DNA of 64,000 nt. It comes from Lewinellaceae bacterium (GTDB lineage Bacteria; Bacteroidota; Bacteroidia; Chitinophagales; Saprospiraceae). A program made the position numbers and the translations under genes. The stretch covers positions 62,001 through 126,000 of the forward strand of contig JACJYG010000008.1 in NCBI GenBank assembly GCA_020636215.1, written 5' to 3'. The notes below the pieces were generated by a model. It was not told the origin of the DNA. It worked only from the letters and a program-made list of their open reading frames with translations, and did not search any database. Positions 36,778 to 44,050 of this stretch are shown here, one piece after another. How positions within the stretch are numbered: the first letter of the stretch is position 1; each line of letters begins with the position of its first letter.

Positions 36778-36785
36778 CAAAGATA
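36778..36785 (-). promoter_or_regulatory. -7 box of the oxygenase promoter
   Basis: Complement TATCTTTG, a full match to TAnnTTTG, 24 bp from the ATG. A TTTG lies about 23 bp further upstream. Same promoter family as at 31385 and 32957. Confidence 0.6.
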
Positions 36786-36849
36786 AATCGTCGAACCGTA
36801 AAATGACACAAACTTTCTTCTCCAGGTACATCTGCATCAAACATTCCGA

Positions 36850-37064
36850 AGTGAAGGGGAAGAGAAGGCTGTATCGGTGAGCATAATGACGGATTTCGGG
36901 CAGAAAAAAGGGAGGAAAAGCGTGCAAAAACTGTACAAAAACCAACTACCCTAAAATGTGTTTCTGACTGATAATCAGTGTTTTACGTAAAACAAGTTAA
37001 AATAAAAAACCCTTGTAAATCAATGACTTACAAGGGCTTGTAAATTAAGCGGTCCGGACGGGAC
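36850..37064 (-). repeat. tRNA-Asp 3'-end fragment 4 with full trailer and arm
   Basis: Core GCGGTCCGGACGGGAC at 37049-37064 (shorter by two). Left of it, about 200 bp match the region behind the real tRNA (40940-41141): GAAGAGAAGGCTGT, GATTTCGGGCAGAAAAA, CTGTACAAAAACCAACT and the hairpin CCCTTGTAA/TTACAAGGG. The right side has no known arm. The 109 bp from 37065 to the AbiEii stop hold nothing else. Confidence 0.85.
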
Positions 37065-37173
37065 CGGAAGTGCAAAGCTATATGTTTGATTAACAAGATT
37101 TTGTGATTTACAGGATCTTGATTTCAATCCATTTTAAAGCCTTTTGGTGGTGCTACAGGCGAGCTGTAACGCT

Positions 37174-38034
37174 TCATGATAGCCTAAGATAAATTGGCCT
37201 CAATTGAGCAGTAATTAGTGCCATTACTTCGGGGAACTCCAAACGCTCATCCAATTTCGCTTTACGTAGCCAGGCTTTCCAGCTTGTGTTCCTTGCCTCA
37301 TCCAAATAAAAAGTTGGCAGGAATAAGCTGTGCTCTTTTGGAGCAGGAGTTTCTCTTCGCTCAAAAGTTTGCCGGACGGCTTGTTCCAAAACTTCGGGGC
37401 TAACGGGATGGTTTTTCAGCAGGTGGTAGACATCGTAGAAGTCCTTCATGCGCGTATTGATTTCCGCCAGGTCGATCATGGCTTCGAATTTTTCGGCAAT
37501 AGTGGACTCGATCGAGTAGGCAAATAGCACAGGAGGGTCCATTTCAAGGATTACGGGATAAGCCATTTTCATGGGGGCGGGCACCACCGCATCTCCAAAC
37601 CCGATGTCAATTTTAAGCCTTTGTTTTGTCCTGTCCAGGTGAGCGGTAATACCAATTCGGATGCCTTGGTAGTTGCCATCTTTAACAATATCCTCCACAG
37701 TAAAAGAATCAATATCGAACGTAACCCCATCGTCCTGATAGGTGATTTCACAAATTTCGGTTATCGCCTGCCGTAGTGTTTGGTGGGTTGAAGGGATATG
37801 CATCCCCAGAAAATCAATATCCTTTGTAACGCGGCTTCGCTCTCCTTCCAGGGCGTACAAAAAAGCAGCTCCTTTGAGGCAGAAATGCTGGTTGTATTTT
37901 GACTTCGAAAGGCGGTACAGGAACCGCTCCTGAAAATATCGTAGCAAAAGTAGTTGATGGTTTTTTCCCTCCGTTCGGGCAATTTGCAGCAAGCGGTCTT
38001 TCACCGAAGCCACGATGTTCTTCTTTTCACTCAT
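37174..38034 (-). CDS. abiEii: AbiEii/AbiGii-family nucleotidyltransferase toxin
   Basis: 286 residues. FCLKGAAFLYALEGERSRVTKDIDFLG carries the G(G/A)-x-D-x-D nucleotidyltransferase signature; EKFEAMIDLAEINTRMKDFYDVYHLL is the typical family helix. In type IV AbiE systems this enzyme adds nucleotides to tRNA or otherwise blocks growth and protects against phage. Overlaps the antitoxin gene by 4 bp. Confidence 0.9.
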   Translation of the reverse strand: MSEKKNIVASVKDRLLQIARTEGKNHQLLLLRYFQERFLYRLSKSKYNQHFCLKGAAFLYALEGERSRVTKDIDFLGMHIPSTHQTLRQAITEICEITYQDDGVTFDIDSFTVEDIVKDGNYQGIRIGITAHLDRTKQRLKIDIGFGDAVVPAPMKMAYPVILEMDPPVLFAYSIESTIAEKFEAMIDLAEINTRMKDFYDVYHLLKNHPVSPEVLEQAVRQTFERRETPAPKEHSLFLPTFYLDEARNTSWKAWLRKAKLDERLEFPEVMALITAQLRPIYLRLS

Positions 38035-38624
38035 AGCAGAATGCTCAAATAGGTTTTCATTTGATCCTCCACCCGCAACAGGCGGGCAAAGCGAAGGAGC
38101 TTTTCAATATTCCGGCCTCTTTCCTGGAGATAGTTTTTCAACACTTCTTTTTCAACATCCTTGCCAATTTTGTTCCTGAACCTGACCGCATCGCACACCG
38201 ATTTTTCTTTCTCATAGATATTAACCCGGGTGTTGCCGATTTGGGCCTGGGCAATGCCAATGCTCCAGTATTTTTCACTCCAATAATAAACTTTGATCGG
38301 TGGATAATCCGGCAAGGCCACCTTCCGGGATTTTTCAATGGCGATGTGATACTCCGGCGGTACAAAATCGGAGAGTTGGTAGTAATTCCAGGCCGAAAAA
38401 AGGCATACCACCCCCTCGGGTACGATTCGGCTTACCTCTTCCAGTTCGTCATCAATGCTAACAGTAGCAAGCCTATACAACCCCCTTTTGATTTTTATTA
38501 CTTCTCCTTTTTCAACGAGCAGGTCGAGGTAATGGTGGTGCAGGCCTGCATCCAGAATATCCTTTGTCCGGGCGTACCCCTTGTTATGGCCAAAAACTTC
38601 GAGTATTTCCTTTTCTGTTTCCAT
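38031..38624 (-). CDS. abiEi: AbiEi-family antitoxin/autorepressor
   Basis: 197 residues. Winged helix at the N-terminus (GYARTKDILDAGLHHHYLDL, LVEKGEVIKIKRGLYRL), then the AbiEi C-terminal fold with SAWNYYQLSDFVPPEYHIAI and INIYEKEKSVCDAVRFRNK-like text. Known AbiEi proteins repress their promoter by binding inverted repeats; one is visible at 38632-38665. Confidence 0.88.
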   Translation of the reverse strand: METEKEILEVFGHNKGYARTKDILDAGLHHHYLDLLVEKGEVIKIKRGLYRLATVSIDDELEEVSRIVPEGVVCLFSAWNYYQLSDFVPPEYHIAIEKSRKVALPDYPPIKVYYWSEKYWSIGIAQAQIGNTRVNIYEKEKSVCDAVRFRNKIGKDVEKEVLKNYLQERGRNIEKLLRFARLLRVEDQMKTYLSILL

Positions 38625-38631
38625 TCTAAAA

Positions 38632-38665
38632 AAACTACTGCTAATTTAAACAAAAGCAGTGGTTT
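38632..38665 (-). promoter_or_regulatory. Candidate AbiEi operator
   Basis: AAACTACTGCT (38632-38642) and AGCAGTGGTTT (38655-38665), 10 of 11 paired, 8 bp before the AbiEi ATG. Fits the autoregulation known for AbiE systems. Confidence 0.5.
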
Positions 38666-38956
38666 TTGCAAAAATCAGTTTACCTAAATTGCAATTATCA
38701 TGGAAAGAGGGCCAGAAAAATCATTGACCTGTAGGAGAGCAAAGCTTTGTTTGTCCGATTAAGTATAACAGCTTGGGCGGGATTATAAACGAGATGAAAA
38801 CTCCAATACAGTCCCCTAAGAACCCGAACATGCTGCCGCATCACTCAGCTATTCATTCAATACAGAACCTGAGCACAAAATTTTAAATCTATTTTAAAGA
38901 AAATAGAGTATAAAAATACGTATACAATTGATTGTCAAAGTTTTAAGGAAAATGCA
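38666..38956. other. Non-coding tail between the AbiE cassette and junction 5
   Basis: About 290 AT-rich bp; no gene, RNA or repeat that I recognise. Confidence 0.4.
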
Positions 38957-39117
38957 TTAAAATAAAAAAAGCCTTGTAATTCATTGAATTACAAGGCTTT
39001 GTGTTTTCTTGCGGTCCGGACGGGACTCTGAGATTACGCACATATATCATTGACAATCAATTTATTAAGCCCAATAGATTCAAAGCTGTACAACAGATTG
39101 TACAAAAAATGAAAGGG
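38957..39117 (-). repeat. tRNA-Asp 3'-end fragment 5 with a divergent trailer terminator
   Basis: Core GCGGTCCGGACGGGACTC at 39011-39028. The trailer is of another lineage: perfect hairpin AAAGCCTTGTAATTC/GAATTACAAGGCTTT (38968-39000) with A/T tails on both sides. The right arm to 39117 ends with TGTACAACAGATTGTACA, as in fragment 3. Confidence 0.85.
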
Positions 39118-39138
39118 TATTGATTGCACAGGTAACGT

Positions 39139-39960
39139 CTATCCTCCCTCCATAAACTTGGAGAACCTTCGGAGGTGTTTTCCGAAATCCCTCCAAACGT
39201 CTTCAAAATCAGGCAAGTCATTTATCTGGTGGGCCAGGTATTGCTCCCATTGACTTTTCAGCGTTTTCTTTTTGGAGTTCACCTTATTCACAAAATCATT
39301 GGAGTCCAACCCTTTGAATGCAGCTTTCTCCTGAAAACCGAAAACATAATCTTCAATATCCATGCCTTCCTCCTCTAACAAATACCAAAGGTCATAAAGG
39401 TCTCGGGGAGTGGTGCGTTCCATAAGTGTTCGCATCTTTTCGGAGACGATTTCTCCCAGGCTGTAGCATTTGCACACGAAATCGCCTTCAACATCGGAGT
39501 AACCAGCATAGATCTTCCGATCCTCGGGAGGGTAATAGATTTTTTCATCCTGGCTAATGTCCACCTTCAGGTCCTTTTTAGAGCCATCTCCACCAAGTGG
39601 CCCAATATAACCAGCATAGAAGTTGACATTACCGGTGCTGAGCTCAGTGATTTCTTTAACGGTGAATTTTAAGCGGGATTCCTCATAAGCCCATTCGAAG
39701 ATTTCACCGAATGCATTCAGGATTTCGTCTTTGTCAAATACGTTTCCGACAAAAGTAAAGTCCAGGTCTTCTGAGAATCGATAATCAGGATAATAAGCCT
39801 TCTTTAAGGCAGTGCCTCCTTTGAACAAGAGTTTTTCGCTCAGATACTCATTCTGAGACAGCCCAATTAGCAGCCACGTAATGATGTAGTCCTTTTCAAT
39901 TTGTATGTCCCGGACCTTTTGCAGGTTGGCGATTGCCTGTATTTCTCCTGGTTTTATCAT
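39139..39960 (-). CDS. abiEii: Second AbiEii-like nucleotidyltransferase toxin
   Basis: 273 residues. LLFKGGTALKKAYYPDYRFSEDLDFTF is the full GG(T)x-D-x-D signature of the AbiEii/nucleotidyltransferase-toxin family; EKMRTLMERTTPRDLYDLWYLL is the conserved helix. It belongs to a different branch from the copy at 37174 (the MenA-like form with N-terminal VRDIQIEKDYIITWLL). 3 bp behind its antitoxin gene. Confidence 0.88.
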   Translation of the reverse strand: MIKPGEIQAIANLQKVRDIQIEKDYIITWLLIGLSQNEYLSEKLLFKGGTALKKAYYPDYRFSEDLDFTFVGNVFDKDEILNAFGEIFEWAYEESRLKFTVKEITELSTGNVNFYAGYIGPLGGDGSKKDLKVDISQDEKIYYPPEDRKIYAGYSDVEGDFVCKCYSLGEIVSEKMRTLMERTTPRDLYDLWYLLEEEGMDIEDYVFGFQEKAAFKGLDSNDFVNKVNSKKKTLKSQWEQYLAHQINDLPDFEDVWRDFGKHLRRFSKFMEGG

Positions 39961-39963
39961 GGC

Positions 39964-40785
39964 TTAAGTTTGTATCGACGAGAAGATGGACGCCTCATCC
40001 AGGTTGGCCTGTATCTTCCATTTTGAAATGTATTTACCTTCTTTTGGCAAGCTGGGGTCCAGGATAGTATAAGAACTGGAAAGAGAAGCTTCCAACGTTT
40101 TGGTGAACGCTCTTTCAATACCGAAGCCATCCAGCAAATACCCCAGGCGCTTCCTGACAGACTGTGCGCCAAAGCGTTCGAGATAGCTATTCAACTTTTC
40201 AAAATCCAGGCTTTTTCGGGCCTTGAACAAGGCTTTGGCAACCTCAGCAATTCCGCCGGCATAATCTGGTTTGTAAAGGCAGTCGATCAATGTTTTTTCC
40301 GGATCGCTGACGGGCACCTTGTGGAAATCATCTATCCAGGTGTTCCTGAAGCCAAAGAAATGGCGGCGATTGTGGTAGATGAATTGAAAGGCCACGCCCT
40401 TCACCACGGTCTTGCTCGGCCTGGCCTGTTTGTCCACCACCACCTGCTCTATAAGGGAGGGTTGAGTCGTCAGTTCGTGTATTTGCAGGGCGCTATAGTA
40501 ACCAATATAGAAATTGCGGCCTTCCGCCAGGTGGCGGGCGACTATATGCCAGTTGGGAAAGTAAGTTCTGCTATCTGCTTCGTAGGGGATGATATGGAAC
40601 AAACCGTCCTTAATCCGTAATAGAAGCCCCCGGTTGACCATGCTACGAATCAGTTCTCTGACTGCTTTTTCGGAGGAGCCTTCCAGGATGCCAATAGCGT
40701 CTTCGATGCCAAAAAAGCCCTGCCCGCTTTTGTGCAAAGCGGAAAGCAGGGAAGAAGACCGGTAAGAAATAGTTTTATGTTCCAT
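39964..40785 (-). CDS. abiEi: Second AbiEi-like antitoxin
   Basis: 273 residues. N-terminal winged helix (GFFGIEDAIGILEGSSEKAV; RGLLLRIKDGLFHI), a central YYSALQIHELTTQ block and DPEKTLIDCLYKPDYAGGI, the form known from long AbiEi antitoxins. Longer than and only weakly similar to the first AbiEi in this window. Confidence 0.85.
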   Translation of the reverse strand: MEHKTISYRSSSLLSALHKSGQGFFGIEDAIGILEGSSEKAVRELIRSMVNRGLLLRIKDGLFHIIPYEADSRTYFPNWHIVARHLAEGRNFYIGYYSALQIHELTTQPSLIEQVVVDKQARPSKTVVKGVAFQFIYHNRRHFFGFRNTWIDDFHKVPVSDPEKTLIDCLYKPDYAGGIAEVAKALFKARKSLDFEKLNSYLERFGAQSVRKRLGYLLDGFGIERAFTKTLEASLSSSYTILDPSLPKEGKYISKWKIQANLDEASIFSSIQT

Positions 40786-40929
40786 ATTGTATATGCCAGT
40801 TCATAGATGGCAATTTAACTACAAATTATGATGATTACAATAATTTCATAGTAGAAATACCAGTAAATAACTGGTATAGAAGCTATAAAACATTAAAAAG
40901 CAACAAAAAAATTCCTTTAGGAACACCTG

Positions 40930-41141
40930 AATCGGACATTCAGGAGAGGAAGAGAAGGCTGTTTGCGGTGGGCAGCATGGTGGATTTCGGGCAGAAAAAG
41001 GGGAGAAAATACTGTACAAATACCGTACAAAAACCAACTGCCCGGAAATGTGTTTCCAGCTGATAATCAGCGAATTGCGCAAAATAAATTAAAATAAAAA
41101 GCCCTTGTAAATCAATGACTTACAAGGGCTTATAAATTAAG
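40930..41141 (-). terminator. tRNA-Asp trailer with intrinsic terminator and cassette arm
   Basis: Hairpin AAGCCCTTGTAA/TTACAAGGGCTT (41099-41131) with a T-rich tail on the minus strand, 10 nt behind the tRNA. The next 160 bp, with CTGTACAAATACCGTACAAA, are the arm that recurs at junctions 2 and 4 and in part at 29.6 kb. No gene lies in the 356 bp between the AbiEi start and the tRNA. Confidence 0.8.
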
Positions 41142-41215
41142 CGGTCCGGACGGGACTCGAACCCGCGACCCCCTGCGTGACAGGCAGGTATTCTAACCAA
41201 CTGAACTACCGAACC
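41142..41215 (-). tRNA. tRNA-Asp (GTC)
   Basis: Full cloverleaf on the minus strand: acceptor GGTTCGG/CCGGACC with discriminator G, D-arm GTTCAGTTGGTTAGAAT, anticodon stem CCTGC/GCAGG with loop CTGTCAC (anticodon GTC), T-arm GCGGG-TTCGAGT-CCCGT. CCA is not encoded. This is the only intact copy and the anchor of the cassette region. Confidence 0.97.
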
Positions 41216-41279
41216 ATTATTTTAGTGAAGTTTCTTTAAACTTCGTAAAACATTCTTTTTAAGTACTGGCGGCGGCGAA

Positions 41280-41338
41280 ACAGGCAGGTATTTTTACCCG
41301 GCCTGAAGGGACGGGCTAACCAACTGAACTACCGAACC
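41280..41338 (-). pseudogene. tRNA-Asp pseudogene with an internal insertion
   Basis: From 41338 it reads GGTTCGGTAGTTCAGTTGG-TTAG exactly as the intact tRNA, then 24 extra bases (CCCGTCCCTTCAGGCCGGGT-AAAA), then ATACCTGCCTGT, after which the 3' half is missing. It lies 64 bp upstream of the intact gene. Confidence 0.8.
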
Positions 41339-41466
41339 ATACTTTGCTTTAGGCGCTTTCGCCATCAGCGAGTGCAAATGTAGTACAGATTTCAAAATGA
41401 AGCAACCCCCACCTGAAAAAAATTAAAAAAAGTTTTGCCTAACCGGGCCAACTGCCCCCTTATTGC

Positions 41467-41474
41467 TACTTTTG
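41467..41474 (+). promoter_or_regulatory. Candidate -7 promoter box for accA
   Basis: TACTTTTG, a full match to TAnnTTTG, 143 bp before the accA ATG. A TTTG at 41434 is about 29 bp upstream, which is longer than usual, so the promoter is uncertain. Confidence 0.35.
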
Positions 41475-41616
41475 TATTCGGAGAGCAAAGCAAAAGCCCC
41501 GGCAGGGCCGATCGCTTCCAGGTTTTCTGGTGGCCATAGCCTCAACAGGGCATTCATTCTAGTGCAAAACCTGTCCTTTCTCCTGAAACGGGAAAGTTGG
41601 GTAAAAACAGCAACCT

Positions 41617-42597
41617 ATGGTTTTCCTGGATTTTGAGCAACCCCTTGAAAGTTTGTACGAACAACTCGAGAAGATCCAGCAAGTTGGGGAAGAAGGTGAT
41701 GTCGATGTTTCCGAGATGGTCAAAGAGCTGGATACCAAAATCCGCAATAAGCGGAAAGAGATCTACAGCAACCTGACCGGCTGGCAAAAGGTGCAACTAT
41801 CCCGCCATCCCGAACGCCCCTATACCTTGTACTATATCGAGCAGATGTGCCGCAAGTTCACCGAACTGCACGGCGACCGCTGCCTGCGCGATGACAAGGC
41901 CATCGTCGGCGGACTGGGCTCCCTCGACGGGCAAACTGTCATGATCATCGGGCATCAGAAAGGGGTGAATACCAAAATGCGGCAGTACCGCAACTTCGGC
42001 ATGGCCAACCCCGAAGGCTACCGCAAAGCCCTCCGCCTCATGAAAATGGCCGAACGCTTCGGATTCCCCGTCGTCACCCTTATCGATACTCCGGGGGCCT
42101 CTCCGGGCCTGGAAGCAGAGGAACACGGACAGGCAGAGGCCATCGCCCGCAACCTCTTCGAAATGGCCCAGCTACGGGTACCCATCGTCTGTGTCGTCAT
42201 CGGAGAAGGCGCCTCCGGCGGTGCTATCGGCATCGGCCTGGGCGACCGCGTTTACATGCTGGAATACACCTGGTACTCCGTCATCTCCCCGGAATCCTGC
42301 TCTTCCATCCTCTGGCGAAGCTGGGATTATAAGGAACAGGCCGCCGAAGCCCTCAAGCTGACCGCCGACCACATGTTTGAATTCGGCCTGATCGACGGTA
42401 TCATCCGCGAACCGGTCGGCGGCGCCCATTCTGCACCCGAAGAAATGGCCAAATTGCTGAAACGGCAGATCAAAAAAGCGATCAGTGAAGTGCAGGATAT
42501 GACGCCTGAAGAAAGAATCGAAGCACGCATCAATAAGTATGCCGCTATGGGCGTTTTCGATGTAAGGACCTCTCCTGTCGAGGGGAAAGACAAATAA
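41617..42597 (+). CDS. accA: Acetyl-CoA carboxylase carboxyltransferase subunit alpha
   Basis: 326 residues, full length. Start MVFLDFEQPLESLYEQLEKI, then VQLSRHPERPYTLYYIEQMC, DDKAIVGGLGSLDGQTVMII, IDTPGASPGLEAEEHGQAEAIARNL-type biotin-site text and GEGASGGAIGIGLGDRVYML. It transfers CO2 from biotin to acetyl-CoA with AccD in fatty acid synthesis. Followed after 3 bp by the DUF6913-like gene and then dapA. Confidence 0.96.
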   Translation: MVFLDFEQPLESLYEQLEKIQQVGEEGDVDVSEMVKELDTKIRNKRKEIYSNLTGWQKVQLSRHPERPYTLYYIEQMCRKFTELHGDRCLRDDKAIVGGLGSLDGQTVMIIGHQKGVNTKMRQYRNFGMANPEGYRKALRLMKMAERFGFPVVTLIDTPGASPGLEAEEHGQAEAIARNLFEMAQLRVPIVCVVIGEGASGGAIGIGLGDRVYMLEYTWYSVISPESCSSILWRSWDYKEQAAEALKLTADHMFEFGLIDGIIREPVGGAHSAPEEMAKLLKRQIKKAISEVQDMTPEERIEARINKYAAMGVFDVRTSPVEGKDK

Positions 42598-42600
42598 ACT

Positions 42601-43158
42601 ATGGGATTATTACAGGATATACGGCTGTTGGCACACCGGCGAAGCCTGAAGCAACAACTCCGCCATAAAGGCAAATCTAAAGGCCGGGGCGCCGTCAACC
42701 TCAATAATGCAACTTCCATCGGAATCCTCTTTGACGCCTCAGAACTGGCGGACAGAGACGCCGTGTTGCAGTATGCCGAAAAACTGCGCAAACGTGGCAA
42801 ACGGGTCAACTTGCTCGGTTATTTCGATGATGCTACCGACAGCAATTCTTTTGCCTTCAAATTCTTTACCCGCAAGCAGTTGGATTGGGCCTTGCGCCCC
42901 AACAATGAAGATGCCAGGGATTTCATCGCGCAGGATTTTGACCTGCTGTTAAATATTGATCCGGTTTCCAAGATCCATACCGAATACATCGCGGCCTTAT
43001 CCAAAGCCAAGCTCCGGGTAGGCCCATCCACCGAGTATACTTATTGCTACGATCTGATGATCGATACCACTGCCCGCGCCGGCATCCGGCCATTCATCGA
43101 ACAGATGGAAGCCCTGCTTGGTAAAACCAACATCCAACATGAGCCAGCAAAAGTTTAG
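42601..43158 (+). CDS. DUF6913-like conserved protein
   Basis: 185 residues. Basic N-terminus (AHRRSLKQQLRHKGKSKGRG) then an alpha/beta domain with IGILFDASELADRDAVLQYA, DFDLLLNIDPVSKIHTEYIA and KAKLRVGPSTEYTYCYDLMI. Bacteroidota carry such a gene next to dapA, but the function is not known. Its last 20 bp overlap the dapA start, so the two are coupled. Confidence 0.75.
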   Translation: MGLLQDIRLLAHRRSLKQQLRHKGKSKGRGAVNLNNATSIGILFDASELADRDAVLQYAEKLRKRGKRVNLLGYFDDATDSNSFAFKFFTRKQLDWALRPNNEDARDFIAQDFDLLLNIDPVSKIHTEYIAALSKAKLRVGPSTEYTYCYDLMIDTTARAGIRPFIEQMEALLGKTNIQHEPAKV

Positions 43159-44032
43159 TGGCGCCGGCGTAGCCCTCGTTACTCCTTTTCACAAAAAAGC
43201 CATTGATTACTCCGCCCTGGAACACCTTATCCAATACGTCATCGATGGCGGAGTGGATTTTATCGTCTCCCTTGGCACTACCGGCGAAGCCATTACCCTG
43301 AGCAGCCAGGAATGTCGCGACGTACTGGATTTTACCATCAAAACCGTCAACGGCAGATTGCCTATCGTAGCAGGCTTTTTTGGCAGCAACTACACGGAGA
43401 AGCTGGTTCAATCCGTGCGTACGTACAACTTCGACGGCATTGCAGCCATCATGTCCAGTAGCCCTGCCTATAGCAAACCCTCCCAGGAAGGGATCTATCA
43501 GCACTATATGGCATTAGCGGAAGCTTCCCCGCTTCCCATCATTATCTACAACGTGCCCGGGCGCACCAGCTCCAATGTAACGGCGGCTACCTCCGTCCGA
43601 CTGGCCAATGCCAGTGATAAATTCATGGCGGTCAAAGAAGCCTCCGGCGACCTGGTTCAGTCCATGCGCATCCTGAAGAATAAACCAGAACACTTCCAGC
43701 TCTGGTCAGGCGACGACCCCCTCACCCTGCCGCTCATCAGTTGCGGCGCTACCGGTGTCGTTTCTGTCATCGCCAACGCCCTGCCCCGGCAATTCTCCGA
43801 TATGGTGCGCGCCGCTATGCGGGGTGACTTCGCCAACGCCCGACGCCTCAACCACCTGATGCTCGATATTCACCCCTGGCTCTATATCGATGGCAACCCC
43901 ACCGGCATCAAAGGCGCGCTCGAAATCCTAGGCCTCTGTAGCGGCGAAGTCCGCACCCCCCTGACCACCATGGAAAATGACCATTACCTGAGCCTCAAAA
44001 AGGAACTGGCCAAAGTGATGGAATTGCCATAG
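43139..44032 (+). CDS. dapA: 4-hydroxy-tetrahydrodipicolinate synthase
   Basis: 297 residues from ATG 43139, inside the end of the previous gene; the longer frame would open with TTG. FSGAGVALVTPFHKKAIDYS, LGTTGEAITLSSQE, YNVPGRTSSNVTAATSVRLA (Tyr of the catalytic triad) and AVKEASGDLVQSMRI (Schiff-base Lys), SGDDPLTLPLISCGATGVVS. Lysine and diaminopimelate synthesis. Confidence 0.95.
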   Translation: MSQQKFSGAGVALVTPFHKKAIDYSALEHLIQYVIDGGVDFIVSLGTTGEAITLSSQECRDVLDFTIKTVNGRLPIVAGFFGSNYTEKLVQSVRTYNFDGIAAIMSSSPAYSKPSQEGIYQHYMALAEASPLPIIIYNVPGRTSSNVTAATSVRLANASDKFMAVKEASGDLVQSMRILKNKPEHFQLWSGDDPLTLPLISCGATGVVSVIANALPRQFSDMVRAAMRGDFANARRLNHLMLDIHPWLYIDGNPTGIKGALEILGLCSGEVRTPLTTMENDHYLSLKKELAKVMELP

Positions 44033-44050
44033 TATCTAACAGGCGCCGAC

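Noticed and set aside
24470..39028. The repeated 18-mers as independent small RNA genes
   Set aside because: They match the tRNA 3' end exactly and lack promoters; attachment-site remnants explain position and orientation.
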